DNA of 44,093 bases, taken from NCBI RefSeq assembly GCF_000155615.1, contig NZ_DS989915.1, forward strand, positions 975,695 to 1,019,787. Reading direction: 5' to 3'. Of the stretch, positions 17,075-25,977 are shown piece after piece (the first letter of the stretch is position 1; each line of letters starts with the position of its first letter). This DNA is from Alcanivorax sp. DG881 (lineage in GTDB: Bacteria; Pseudomonadota; Gammaproteobacteria; Pseudomonadales; Alcanivoracaceae). The translations under genes and the position numbers were made by a program. Below the pieces are notes generated by a model, which was given only the letters and a program-made list of their open reading frames with translations, had not been told where the DNA came from and ran no database searches.

Positions 17075-17470
17075 ATGACCACGTCAAAACGCGTTACCGG
17101 TATTTTCAGTGCCTTTGTATTGCTGTTTATGCAAGTGCTGATGGTTCCCGCCGCACAAGCCGCCATGATTGGTAATGACACCGTGATTCAGCAACAGGAT
17201 CGCGCGGCCATGAAGCAGCAAGTCATGCAGCTGATGGATCATAAAGTGGCCGCTCAGGCGCTAAGCGAATACGGCGTAAACCAGGAGCAGGTCAGTCAGC
17301 GACTGGACCGCCTCACCGATGCCGAGCTGCAGCAGCTGGCTCAGAAATCCGAAGAGCTGCCAGCCGGTCAGGGCGTACTGGGCGTGGTACTGGCTATCAT
17401 CCTGGTACTGGTGATTCTGGATCTGCTCGGCGCTACCGATGTCTTCCCGGTGATTGACCCGGTCAATTAA
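17075..17470 (+). CDS. PA2779-family small exported membrane protein
   Basis: A 131-residue protein with an N-terminal signal peptide ending 'AAQAA', a polar helical middle rich in Gln ('AAMKQQVMQLMDHKVAAQAL', then 'LTDAELQQLAQ'), and a C-terminal hydrophobic segment 'GVLGVVLAIILVLVILDLLG'. That pattern matches the small family typified by P. aeruginosa PA2779, regularly encoded beside a PA2778-type C39-like peptidase, which follows here with a TAATG stop/start overlap. AGGAGA provides a good ribosome-binding site. The pair is probably co-translated and works together at the membrane. The function is unknown; a substrate or partner of the peptidase is a reasonable guess. Confidence 0.82.
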   Translation: MTTSKRVTGIFSAFVLLFMQVLMVPAAQAAMIGNDTVIQQQDRAAMKQQVMQLMDHKVAAQALSEYGVNQEQVSQRLDRLTDAELQQLAQKSEELPAGQGVLGVVLAIILVLVILDLLGATDVFPVIDPVN

Positions 17471-18483
17471 TGGTGACGGCATTGCGCGGCATGTTTTCCG
17501 GAAAACCGGTTGCCGCCCTACTGGCAACCGCACTGCTAACGCTGGGCGGTTGCCAGAGTTTTCCCCCACCGCAAAGCGCCAGCGTGCACACCGATCAACA
17601 GGTGGTGGTGCCCTTTGTCCCCCAGGACGCTTATCAATGCGGCCCAGCCGCCCTGGCGATGATGCTGCAGTGGGCAGGCAAGGAAGTCAGCGCCGACGCA
17701 CTGGTGGACGAAGTCTGGTTGCCGGAGCGCAAAGGGTCGCTGGGCATTGAGCTGCGGGCCGCAGCCCGCAGCCGCGGCTTGATGGCCTATCCGGTGGAAT
17801 CCGCCGAGGCGTTGTTTCAGGAATTACAGGCCAACCGCCCAGTGCTGGTGATGCAGAACCTGGCGTTGCCAAGCTGGCCAAAGTGGCACTTCGCCGTGGT
17901 AACCGGTTATCGGGATGAGGGCGATACCGTGGTGTTGCACAGCGGCACCACCCAGAGCGATAGCAGCCACTGGAATCGCTTTATTCGCACCTGGGCCAGG
18001 GCCGATCAGTGGGGATTCACGCTGGTGGAAGCCGGCCAGTTGCCCGCCAGCGCCGAGCCTGATGCGCTGTTCCGGGCCATCTCGCCGCTGCCCAATAGCG
18101 CCGCCTTCTGGCCCGCTGCCGTGGACGCCTTCCCGCAAAGCGGGCAGCTGTGGTTTGGCTATGGCAATGCCTTGTGGGCGCAGGGCAAGCAGCAAGAAGC
18201 GCGGGCTGCGTTTGAACAAGCCGTGCGCCATGAGCCGGAACTGGCCGCCGCCTGGAACAACCTGGCCTATGCCCAAAAGGCAGCGGGTGACAGCAAACAG
18301 GCCCGGCAGAGTATTTGCCAGGCCTTGTCGGTGGCACCGGATGATAGCGAGATTCAGGACAGCGCCCGCGAACTGGGCGCTCAGTACTGCGACGTATCGC
18401 CGGCGCCTTCCGCATCCTCAGCGCCCTCTGCTCCGGCTTCCTCCTCTTCAGCCGCAAGCTCAGGGTGCTGCGCCACCAACTGA
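17470..18483 (+). CDS. PA2778-family C39-like cysteine peptidase with TPR repeats
   Basis: A 337-residue predicted lipoprotein with lipobox 'LTLGGC' (Cys28). A C39-like papain-fold domain covers about 45-190, with catalytic Cys57 in 'YQCGPAAL' and His140 in 'KWHFAVVTGY'. Two TPR-like helical repeats follow at about 225-300 ('LWFGYGNALWAQGKQQEARAAF' region and 'AWNNLAYAQKAAGD'). It starts by a TAATG overlap with the PA2779-type gene. The last ~30 residues are a Ser/Ala/Pro low-complexity tail that overlaps, by 103 bases, the end of a convergent minus-strand gene. C39 domains in exporters cut double-Gly leaders; here the target is unknown and a tethered periplasmic protease role is inferred. 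Confidence 0.85.
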   Translation: MVTALRGMFSGKPVAALLATALLTLGGCQSFPPPQSASVHTDQQVVVPFVPQDAYQCGPAALAMMLQWAGKEVSADALVDEVWLPERKGSLGIELRAAARSRGLMAYPVESAEALFQELQANRPVLVMQNLALPSWPKWHFAVVTGYRDEGDTVVLHSGTTQSDSSHWNRFIRTWARADQWGFTLVEAGQLPASAEPDALFRAISPLPNSAAFWPAAVDAFPQSGQLWFGYGNALWAQGKQQEARAAFEQAVRHEPELAAAWNNLAYAQKAAGDSKQARQSICQALSVAPDDSEIQDSARELGAQYCDVSPAPSASSAPSAPASSSSAASSGCCATN

Positions 18484-19100
18484 TCGCGCTGCTCACGCAG
18501 CTTGTCCAGTTTGGCGATCCCTTCTTGCAGCTGTTCAGGGGCGATGCCGAATTCCTTGCCCCTGGCGATCAGCCCTTCCAGCTCCACCATTTTGCGATTC
18601 GCTGCCGCTACGAAAGACGCACGAACCGCCTGATTCTGTCTCGCTTCGTACTGCTGATACTGCGCTGGGTCGGCCAGTTCCGCCGCGCTGGGCGGTTCAC
18701 GTAAATCCGTATTGCGAACCAGCGGCGGCGTACGCGGGTCGCCGTTTCGCATACTTTCACGCAGGGCCGCTACCGCCTGGGGTGAAGGCGTCGGCACCAC
18801 GGACGGGGCGTTATCCGCCCGCTTCTTCGGCATAGGCAGAGAACGTTCCGCCACCGTATCGATCATCGGCAGGGCTGCCGGCGGCGCTGCGGCTTCCACT
18901 TTGGGGCCGGCATCAGGGCTCGAATCCGCAGTAGCTTCCGCCGCCATATTGCCTGCCGATGCCGCCGGCGCCGGGGGCAACAGCCAATAGGCACTGGCGC
19001 TTGCGGCTATCAACAACCCGGCCAGCAACCCAGGCCGCAACCGCCCCTGTTGGCGCTGATAGCTCCCGGTCTGGCCTGGCCGGCACTCACCCACCGCCAT
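18381..19100 (-). CDS. Membrane-anchored protein with C-terminal coiled coil, unknown function
   Basis: A 239-residue protein. It has a short basic N-terminus, one hydrophobic segment (about 26-44, 'LLAGLLIAASASAYWLL'), a long Ala/Pro-rich disordered stretch, and then a charged helical region ('MVELEGLIARGKEFGIAP', 'QLQEGIAKLDKLREQRDQL') likely to form a coiled coil. It ends in an acidic Glu/Ala/Gly tail. The ATG at 19100 overlaps the stop of the PpiC-like gene (TGATG), so the two are translationally coupled; a GTG one codon upstream is also possible. The topology suggests a periplasmic helper of the isomerase. I do not recognise the family. Its 3' end overlaps the convergent peptidase gene. 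Confidence 0.7.
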   Translation of the reverse strand: MAVGECRPGQTGSYQRQQGRLRPGLLAGLLIAASASAYWLLPPAPAASAGNMAAEATADSSPDAGPKVEAAAPPAALPMIDTVAERSLPMPKKRADNAPSVVPTPSPQAVAALRESMRNGDPRTPPLVRNTDLREPPSAAELADPAQYQQYEARQNQAVRASFVAAANRKMVELEGLIARGKEFGIAPEQLQEGIAKLDKLREQRDQLVAQHPELAAEEEEAGAEGAEDAEGAGDTSQY

Positions 19101-20485
19101 CACAACACCTCGTGGTTGACCCGCAACGTCGCCGCCTCGGTGGCATCAGCCAGCAAGGTCTGAAAACGCTGCTGCATCTGCTCCCGGGCGATGGCCTGGG
19201 CCGCCCGGTAACGCACCGATTCGCTGTCCACACTCTGGTAGCCCATTTCTTTCTGGTCTACCCAGAGTAGCTCCCAGTAAGGCGCGCTGTCTGTGGCCGG
19301 GCTACGGAACGGCGGTGACACTCGCTGCACCGGCTGCACAAACGCCAGCGCCTGGGTCCAGTGGTCCTCTCGGCTATCACGGTCGATCCAGCCCAGCGCC
19401 CCGCCCTGCTCACGGTCATCGGCAACGGAATAACGCGCGACTGCGTCAGCAAACGCGATGGCCGGGTCCCCACTATCCGCTTTCTGGGCTTTCTGCGCTT
19501 TCTGGACATCCAGCAGCTCGGCATAAATCCGGTCGGCTTCGGCCTGACTGTTGACCCGCAAGTGGTAAGCGTGAACACGCTCCACACGGGTAAATTCGTC
19601 CTGGTGCTGTTGGTAATACGCGGCGATCTGGTCCTGGCTCACTTCAGCCGCCAAAGCCCGTAACTGCGGGTTATCGTCATGGATATCGTGCATCAGCCCC
19701 AGGTCATGGAGCAGCTCATCGCGGCTCATGGCGTCATCAATACAGTCATCCACTGCCGCAATGGCCCGGGCCGACAAACCGGAGTGTTGATCAAACCAGT
19801 AGAACACATACTCCATGGTGAGCTGCTGCTTGATCGCCTCACGGATAAAGCCGGTATTGAGGTTGTGCATCTGCACTTTCAGCTGGATGTTCTGCCGGCG
19901 ATACAGATCCCACAGCGTCAGCGTCTGCTCTGGCTGATCCTCCGCAAAACGGTAACGGGCAATCACCAGCTGGCTGGCCGCCTGCTGCTGGGCCTCAGTC
20001 ATGGTGGCGTACAACGCCTGATCCAGCGACAGCAACGGAGCCAACACATCCTCAGACAGCAACAACGGCTCAGTCAGATAATCCAGACTGTCAGTCGTGC
20101 CGCTTTCTTCCACCGCTACCCGCAGGTCATCGGCAAAAGCCGTACGAATCAGTTTGAAGCGTTGTTGTTCCTGGCGAGTCTGCGCATCGTAGCCCACCCG
20201 ACTGGTGTCGGCATGCCCGTGGGCGGCCACGTCGTCATGTTCATGGGCCAGGGCCGCCAACAACCGGTTTTCCACCAGCCCCTTGAGCACAGCTTCACGG
20301 CTGACCTGCGGTTCGCTGCGCTGTGCGGCAGCCACAAACACATTCAGGGTCGCCGCCGGAATCACGCTGCCATCCACGCTTGCTGCCACGTTATCGGGCA
20401 ACGGTCCCCAACGCTGCCAGCTGGCATAGCCGGCCAACGCAACAGCTGCGAACCCAATGGCCAACATCCATCGATGCAATCCCAT
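19100..20485 (-). CDS. PpiC/parvulin-type peptidyl-prolyl isomerase, membrane-anchored
   Basis: A 461-residue protein with an N-terminal hydrophobic anchor (residues 7-22). A SurA-N-like helical region ('LNVFVAAAQ', 'REAVLKGLVENRLLAALAHEHD') follows, then a long helical middle. A PpiC-like rotamase domain lies at about 290-420: 'ERVHAYHLRVNSQAEADRIYAEL' through 'DREQGGALGWIDRDS'. Such proteins assist folding or export in the periplasm. A dedicated client is plausible, and the phospholipase-like gene 102 bases upstream on the same strand is an obvious candidate. The catalytic domain is divergent, so it could be a chaperone rather than an active isomerase. A palindromic repeat separates it from the upstream gene. 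Confidence 0.8.
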   Translation of the reverse strand: MGLHRWMLAIGFAAVALAGYASWQRWGPLPDNVAASVDGSVIPAATLNVFVAAAQRSEPQVSREAVLKGLVENRLLAALAHEHDDVAAHGHADTSRVGYDAQTRQEQQRFKLIRTAFADDLRVAVEESGTTDSLDYLTEPLLLSEDVLAPLLSLDQALYATMTEAQQQAASQLVIARYRFAEDQPEQTLTLWDLYRRQNIQLKVQMHNLNTGFIREAIKQQLTMEYVFYWFDQHSGLSARAIAAVDDCIDDAMSRDELLHDLGLMHDIHDDNPQLRALAAEVSQDQIAAYYQQHQDEFTRVERVHAYHLRVNSQAEADRIYAELLDVQKAQKAQKADSGDPAIAFADAVARYSVADDREQGGALGWIDRDSREDHWTQALAFVQPVQRVSPPFRSPATDSAPYWELLWVDQKEMGYQSVDSESVRYRAAQAIAREQMQQRFQTLLADATEAATLRVNHEVL

Positions 20486-20511
20486 GGCCGTTTTCCTCTA
20501 TCTTGTTATTG

Positions 20512-20577
20512 GTGCAACGCGGGCACGCATCTCCCTGCACGTGCTTTTACGTGTAGCGTGATGCATGCCGCTTGTTG
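20512..20577. repeat. Palindromic intergenic element related to the one upstream of selU
   Basis: The space between the PpiC-like and phospholipase-like genes contains an imperfect inverted repeat: GCAACGCGGGCACGCAT pairs roughly with ATGCATGCCGCTTGTTGC, and an inner CACGT / ACGTG stem lies between. The block TGTAGCGTGATGCATGCC is nearly identical to 9693-9710 (one base differs), showing shared descent. Confidence 0.7.
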
Positions 20578-20587
20578 CGTTTTCTTA

Positions 20588-21619
20588 TCAGGGATTAACC
20601 TTCACAGCGGCATGATTCAGCACATGCACCACCATGGCGATGGCATGGGGAATCACCACCTGTGCCACCTGTACCCGGTCCGAGTGGTCGGTGCTGGACA
20701 GCACGATCCCGCCGTTGCTGTAAGCCATGGCACCGCCTTGAGTCAGCAAGGGGCGAATGTCATTGCTGGCGGTAGCAAGCGGAGTGAAATCCGTCAGAGC
20801 CTGATCGACCAAAGCGGTGTTGTTCAGGTTCTCGCTGTCGTAGTAATCCGCCACCCAGGATTCCCAGCCACTGTGGTTCAGTGCCGAGGTAGTCCACACA
20901 TGGTGCGGTTGCAGCAGGTCAGTGGTGTGCATCACGAAACCCAGGGTCTGGGCCGTGGGGTTGGCGAGGAACTGGCTGTACCAGTACTGGCCCAGGTTAT
21001 CGATGGGCTGGAACGGCATTTCCTCGAAGTCATCGTACATGGACTTGCTGGACGTACTGCCCTGACGATAGTTGGCTTCGGTCACACCGTAGGTGTTGTA
21101 CTCAGTGTCATCGGCGCAGCTCCAGAAGCACCAGCCGGTCATGCCCCCGTTACCATCGTCCATGTAGTCACCCACCAGCCAGGTCGCCGCGATGTTATCG
21201 ATATCGCCCCAAACGGTGAGCAGGTCGTAGTTATAACCGCCCAGGTCGTTGCCGTGAACATCAGAGCCACGGGTATGGTTCTGGAAATGCCAGTAGGAAG
21301 TGTAGTTCACCAGGGAGGCCCCGGCATTGAAGACCGGCGCATACACGCAGTCCCCGGTGACCGCGCCACACAGGTAGGTATCCTGGAAATCGTCCACGTC
21401 GTAGGCACCCTGCCCAATCACTTCCGCAAACTGGTCCATGCTGTAGCCGGCCGCGTTGACCCAACTCTTCAGGCGGTTGTACTCCGTGGTCGTCGGGTGC
21501 GCCTTCATGTAGTTAACCGCATCAATGGCAATGCGTTTGTGGGTGATTTGCTGAAACGCCTGGGCAGGCGATGACAGAACAGCTGCGGCCAGCAGGCCGG
21601 TGAGTGCGAGCTTCTTCAT
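20588..21619 (-). CDS. Secreted phospholipase C / S1-P1-nuclease-like metal-dependent hydrolase
   Basis: A 343-residue protein with a clear signal peptide ('LLAAAVLSSPAQA'). Probable zinc ligands are spread as in the zinc-dependent phospholipase C / S1-P1 nuclease fold: His27 in 'ITHKRIA', His111 and His115 in 'YWHFQNH', and the characteristic 'MHTTDLLQPHH' with His231, Asp234 and His239 or His240. Several Cys (84, 91, 164, 168) could form disulfides. It should act outside the cytoplasm on phospholipids or another phosphodiester; the substrate is not determinable here. A good GGGAGGGG site precedes the ATG, and a perfect palindrome sits in the promoter region. The C-terminus ('VVIPHAIAMVVHVLNHAAV') is hydrophobic. 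PlcB-type bacterial phospholipases are the closest group I recall. Confidence 0.68.
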   Translation of the reverse strand: MKKLALTGLLAAAVLSSPAQAFQQITHKRIAIDAVNYMKAHPTTTEYNRLKSWVNAAGYSMDQFAEVIGQGAYDVDDFQDTYLCGAVTGDCVYAPVFNAGASLVNYTSYWHFQNHTRGSDVHGNDLGGYNYDLLTVWGDIDNIAATWLVGDYMDDGNGGMTGWCFWSCADDTEYNTYGVTEANYRQGSTSSKSMYDDFEEMPFQPIDNLGQYWYSQFLANPTAQTLGFVMHTTDLLQPHHVWTTSALNHSGWESWVADYYDSENLNNTALVDQALTDFTPLATASNDIRPLLTQGGAMAYSNGGIVLSSTDHSDRVQVAQVVIPHAIAMVVHVLNHAAVKVNP

Positions 21620-21658
21620 GGGGGTCCCCTCCCGTTATTGTGGTTATGTAACTTTTTG

Positions 21659-21682
21659 TGTTTATTGATCAAACAATAAACA
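21659..21682. promoter_or_regulatory. Perfect palindrome in the phospholipase promoter region
   Basis: TGTTTATTG / CAATAAACA with a 6-base spacer, 40 bases upstream of the phospholipase-like gene. On the minus strand a possible -35 (TTGATC, 21672-21667) lies inside it, and a possible -10 (ACATAA, 21649-21644) follows at 17 bases. This suggests an operator for an unidentified regulator. Confidence 0.5.
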
Positions 21683-21836
21683 ACCCGGCATACCAACCCA
21701 AGGGCTCAGACGGACAAAACATGGACATTTCCTGACAGGCCGCGCCCTGCTCGCCTTCCCTTTTCGGCTCCTCTCCATGCCCGCCCCTCGTATAGAATGG
21801 GCACCTGCACACCCTGCCATGAAGAAGTGACAATAC

Positions 21837-22499
21837 ATGGACATCGTTTTTGTTCTGGTGGAACCCGCCCGCGGGGAAAACATCGGCGCCGCTGCCCGCG
21901 CCATAAAAACCATGGGTTTCAAAGAGTTGCGACTGGTTAATCCGGGCGACATGCGCGCCGCCCAGTGGGTCGCACACCACAGCAACGACGTGCTGGAGCA
22001 GGCCGTGATCGTGGACACCCTGGATCAGGCGCTGGCCGATGTGGACCTGAGCATTGCCTGTACCGCCCGGCACCGCCTGCAGAAAGACCGTTATGTGGAT
22101 GCGGATCGTTGCGCCGAACTGGTCGCTGGCAAGGGAAACAGCGTGCAGCGGGTCGCCATCGTCTTCGGCCGGGAAGCCAGCGGCCTGACCGGCGACGAAG
22201 TGGCCCGCTGCGACCTGGCCAGCAGCATCCCGCTGGCGCAGGCACAACCGTCACTGAACCTGGGCCAGGCCGTGATGGTCTATGCATGGGAATTGCGCAA
22301 ACGGCCGGCGACAGTGCAGCCCGAAGCGGACCCAACCACCTTCGGCCACACCCGCCAGGCCCTGCATCAACTTCTGGCGGCACTACAGATACAGCCGACC
22401 GAAAACCTCCACCAATGGGTGGACGAACTGCTGCCCCTGGCCAGTGACCGGGAACTGGGACTGGTTCGCCAGCTGCTGCGCCGCATCAAGCGACTGTAA
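21837..22499 (+). CDS. yjtD: SPOUT RNA 2'-O-methyltransferase, YjtD/TrmJ type
   Basis: A 220-residue SpoU-class methyltransferase that uses S-adenosylmethionine to methylate a ribose 2'-OH in tRNA or rRNA. Trefoil-knot motifs are visible: 'VLVEPARGENIGAAARAIKTMG' (motif 1 with conserved Asn and Arg), 'VAIVFGREASGLTGDEVARC' (motif 2) and 'PSLNLGQAVMVYAWEL' (motif 3). Length and sequence fit E. coli YjtD better than the longer TrmJ. The C-terminal ~50 residues are a short helical extension. A -10-like TATAGAAT lies about 40 bases upstream, and an AGAAGTGA site precedes the ATG. The gene appears to be a single unit before the MscK-like gene. The RNA target is not known from sequence. Confidence 0.88.
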   Translation: MDIVFVLVEPARGENIGAAARAIKTMGFKELRLVNPGDMRAAQWVAHHSNDVLEQAVIVDTLDQALADVDLSIACTARHRLQKDRYVDADRCAELVAGKGNSVQRVAIVFGREASGLTGDEVARCDLASSIPLAQAQPSLNLGQAVMVYAWELRKRPATVQPEADPTTFGHTRQALHQLLAALQIQPTENLHQWVDELLPLASDRELGLVRQLLRRIKRL

Positions 22500-22611
22500 C
22501 GCCGCGAATGCCCTGACAAGCCGCTCTTCAACACAGCACACGCCACCGGGAAAGCAATAAACGCAACCCTGTGATACAAAGACAACAACACTTTTCTGGA
22601 GCCTCGTTGTT

Positions 22612-25600
22612 ATGGATCGACGACTGCCTGTCGCACTGCTGATATTGCTACCCGTTCTCGCCATCGCGCAGCCTGGCAGTTTTTCCCTGCCCGGCGTTGG
22701 CGACCTGCAAAAGCAGCTCACGGAAACCAGTGATAAAAAATCTGACGGCACGGACAATCCCGACAAAAAACAGCTCAAGGAGACCCTGAAATTCCGTCAG
22801 GAGATCGACAGCAACCAGGAAAAAATCAAGGAACTGAAAACCTTTTCCCGGCAGGCTGCCAGCCAACGCACACGCCTCAACGCCGAACTCACACGTCTGC
22901 GCCAGGAGCGGGACACCGACTGGGAAAAACACTACGCATCCAAAAATCTGGACGCTCTGGTGAAAGCCCTGGTCAGTGAGCTGGATGCCCTGGAAGCCAA
23001 CCAGGAAGACCTGGCTGACGCCAACAGCGACCTGACCCGTGCCCAGACCCTGCCGGAACAGGCCCAGAACGTGATCAGCAAAGCCATGGACCGGCTGGAC
23101 GTCATTCGCACCCGCCTCAACCAGGGCGTGGATGAAGAAGGCGAAGCCTTGTCCGAATTACAAACGGGCACCTTGAACACGGAGATGAAAGCCCTGGAGT
23201 CGCGCATCGAGCGCTACAACCAGGAGCTGGCCATCGTCGACAAGCAGCAGGACATCGCCCGCCTGAGACAACAAAGCGACAAACAGCATCAGCTCATCAT
23301 CGAAGCAAAACTGGACGCCCTGCAGCCACTCATCAATGAGCGCCGCCTGAATCAGCTGGAGGAAACCGCCAATTCCCCGGAAACCGATCTCCCGCAAAGC
23401 GTGCTGGACCACCCCCAGGTCCAGAAAGCCATGGACAAGAACCGGGCCCTACGTGAACAACTGGCTGGTGCCAGCGAAAGTGTAAACAGCCTGCTGCGTG
23501 AAGCGGTCAACACCAAGACCGAACTGGACAAGGCACGTTCATTATCCTCCACCGTCAACGACCAGATTCGCATGCTCGATGGCAGCTTGCTGCTGTCGCG
23601 CATTCTTTACGAGCAGCAAAAAAGCCTGCCCCAGGATCAGGGCGAACTGAATCTGGACAAGGATATTTCTGACGCGCGCCTCAGCCAGTTCGATATCGAA
23701 CGGGCCATGCAGGATCTGGATGACGCCCCCCTGCCCTCACAGACCCAGGCGGACAAACCCCTGAGCCCGGCACTGGAGCAGGCCTTTTCCATCCTCCGCG
23801 AAGAGCGCCTGGCCATTTACGACCAACTGGACCAGGAACTGAGCCGCCAGCTGGCCATCCTCACTCGTACCCAGCTCAGCCATGAACAGCTGCGCAAAAT
23901 TACCCGCAGCCTGCACAACACCATTTCCGAACAAACCTTCTGGATGCCCAGCAACCAGCCCCTGAGCTTTGAATGGCTTGGCAAACTGCCAAAAGAACTG
24001 ATGGAACAGGTTAAAACCATGCCCTGGGGCGACCTGTGGGAGGGAACCGGCAATCTGTTCAGCCGCAAATGGGTCTGGCTGATCGGACTGCTCATCCCGG
24101 CAGCGCTGCTGATGGTGGTACGCAGCAAGCTCAAAACCCGCATCGACGAAATGAACAAGGATGTAGGGTACCTGCGCCGTGACAGCCAGGCGCACACCCC
24201 CCTGAGCCTGCTGTACACCTTTCTTATTGCGGCACCTGTCCCGCTTTTCCTTGGCCTGCTGGCCGCCGGCTTGTGGGTGCAGCCTGGCACATTCACCAGC
24301 GTCATGGGCGCTGCCGTGGCCCAGATTGCCTTGCTATGGCTGGTATTCGAAGTGCTCTACCGCCTGCTTAAAACCAATGGCATCGCCCAGCGCCATTTCC
24401 GCTGGAGCATGGAATACAACCATCAAATGCGGCGACGCCTGCTGGTAACCGGCCTGGCGCTCATCCCCCTTACCTTCCTGGTGGCGTTTGGTGACCAGTG
24501 GCCAGCACAGCTCAGTAATGACCGGCTCGGACTGGTAATCATGATGGCATCCATGATCACCATCATGGTGAGCCTGCCCTGGGTGGCGCAGTCCTACCCC
24601 GGCCGTCATTACAGCCGCACCATGAGGACCCTGGCCACCGGCCTGTGCATTCTTGCCCCGCTCACCCTGATCGTGCTCACCGGCGTGGGTTACTACTACA
24701 CCTCGGTACGCCTCACCGGGCACATGATCTACAGCCTCTACCTGATCGCACTGTGGATCGTTCTGGATGCCACCGCCGTGCGCGGCCTCGCCGTGGCAGC
24801 CCAGCGGCTTTCCTACAAACGGGCCGTGGCACAGCGCGAAGCCGAACAGAAAGAAGACACCAGCAGCGCCGAAGCCGTGGAAGTGGAAGAACCGCAACTG
24901 GACCTGAAACAGGTCAACCAGCAGTCCCTGCGCCTGATCCGCCTGGCGCTGGTGGCCGCAATCGGCCTGCTGGTGTATTGGGTCTGGGCAGACGTACTGC
25001 ATGCCTTCGCCTATACCGACAACATCGTGCTGTGGGAAACCGCCGAAGGGGCCGGCCAGGCCGCCACCACCTCCCCCATCAGCCTTGGCGACGTGATTGC
25101 CTCGCTGGTCATCGGTGCCGTGACCTTCCTGTTGGCCAGCAACCTGCCGGGCCTGCTGGAAGTGCTGGTGCTGTCACGCATGGATCTGCGCCAGGGCACC
25201 AGCTACGCCACCACCACCTTGCTCTCCTACGTGATTGTCGCCAGCGGTATCATGCTGACGCTTGGCGCGCTGGGCCTGAGCTGGGACAAGATGCAATGGC
25301 TGGTGGCGGCACTGGGCGTCGGGCTGGGTTTCGGCCTGCAGGAAATCTTTGCCAACTTTATCTCCGGTATCATCCTGCTGTTCGAGCGCCCGATTCGCAT
25401 CGGTGACGTGATTACCATCAACAACCTGGATGGCACCGTCAGCCGCATTCGCATCCGTGCCACCACCTTGATTGATTTCGACCGCAAGGAAATCCTGGTC
25501 CCCAACAAGGTGTTCGTCACCGAACGGCTGATCAACTGGTCCCTCTCCGACACCGTAACCCGGATCATCCTCAAGGTGGGCTTTGCCTACGGCTCCGATT

Positions 25601-25971
25601 TGCAGAAATGCCGCGACATTCTGCTGCAGGCCGCAAAAGAGAACCGCCGCGTACTACGTGACCCGGAACCTGTCGTACTGTTTATGGGCTTTGGTGCCAG
25701 TACCCTGGACCATGAACTGCGCGTCCACGTGGATGACATCAACGACCGCCTGGCCGCCACCGACGAGCTGAACCGCCACATCGACGCCCTCTGCCATGAG
25801 CACAACGTGGAAATCGCCTTCAGCCAACTGGACATCCATATCCGCAATGGCAACGGCGACCAGCTGAATCTGGAAACACATTCGGCAGAAGAGGAAGGTA
25901 ATGGGGACGACAACACTCGACCGCCAGAAGCCAACGACGGCGAGTCCAACGAAAGCAGCGATCCGCGCTAA
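22612..25971 (+). CDS. mscK: Large mechanosensitive channel, MscK/KefA-like
   Basis: A 1,119-residue inner-membrane channel that opens on hypo-osmotic shock. A signal peptide (to about 'AIAQPG') is followed by a ~450-residue periplasmic coiled-coil region, then about eleven transmembrane segments from residue ~485. The pore and conserved MscS core lie near residues 870-960: 'ALGVGLGFGLQEIFANFISG' and 'LLFERPIRIGDVI'. The beta domain ('LVPNKVFVTERLINWSL') and an alpha/beta C-terminus follow. The architecture fits MscK (and its paralogue MscM/YjeP), whose lengths are about 1,100. The acidic C-terminal tail is probably disordered. A GGAG site precedes the ATG. MscK versus MscM cannot be settled here. 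Confidence 0.88.
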   Translation: MDRRLPVALLILLPVLAIAQPGSFSLPGVGDLQKQLTETSDKKSDGTDNPDKKQLKETLKFRQEIDSNQEKIKELKTFSRQAASQRTRLNAELTRLRQERDTDWEKHYASKNLDALVKALVSELDALEANQEDLADANSDLTRAQTLPEQAQNVISKAMDRLDVIRTRLNQGVDEEGEALSELQTGTLNTEMKALESRIERYNQELAIVDKQQDIARLRQQSDKQHQLIIEAKLDALQPLINERRLNQLEETANSPETDLPQSVLDHPQVQKAMDKNRALREQLAGASESVNSLLREAVNTKTELDKARSLSSTVNDQIRMLDGSLLLSRILYEQQKSLPQDQGELNLDKDISDARLSQFDIERAMQDLDDAPLPSQTQADKPLSPALEQAFSILREERLAIYDQLDQELSRQLAILTRTQLSHEQLRKITRSLHNTISEQTFWMPSNQPLSFEWLGKLPKELMEQVKTMPWGDLWEGTGNLFSRKWVWLIGLLIPAALLMVVRSKLKTRIDEMNKDVGYLRRDSQAHTPLSLLYTFLIAAPVPLFLGLLAAGLWVQPGTFTSVMGAAVAQIALLWLVFEVLYRLLKTNGIAQRHFRWSMEYNHQMRRRLLVTGLALIPLTFLVAFGDQWPAQLSNDRLGLVIMMASMITIMVSLPWVAQSYPGRHYSRTMRTLATGLCILAPLTLIVLTGVGYYYTSVRLTGHMIYSLYLIALWIVLDATAVRGLAVAAQRLSYKRAVAQREAEQKEDTSSAEAVEVEEPQLDLKQVNQQSLRLIRLALVAAIGLLVYWVWADVLHAFAYTDNIVLWETAEGAGQAATTSPISLGDVIASLVIGAVTFLLASNLPGLLEVLVLSRMDLRQGTSYATTTLLSYVIVASGIMLTLGALGLSWDKMQWLVAALGVGLGFGLQEIFANFISGIILLFERPIRIGDVITINNLDGTVSRIRIRATTLIDFDRKEILVPNKVFVTERLINWSLSDTVTRIILKVGFAYGSDLQKCRDILLQAAKENRRVLRDPEPVVLFMGFGASTLDHELRVHVDDINDRLAATDELNRHIDALCHEHNVEIAFSQLDIHIRNGNGDQLNLETHSAEEEGNGDDNTRPPEANDGESNESSDPR

Positions 25972-25977
25972 CCACCG

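Noticed and set aside
19679-21574. 631-codon plus-strand open frame opposite the PpiC-like and phospholipase-like genes
   Set aside because: It runs antisense through two genes with clear signal peptides and conserved motifs, and shows no recognisable domain; it is a high-GC shadow.
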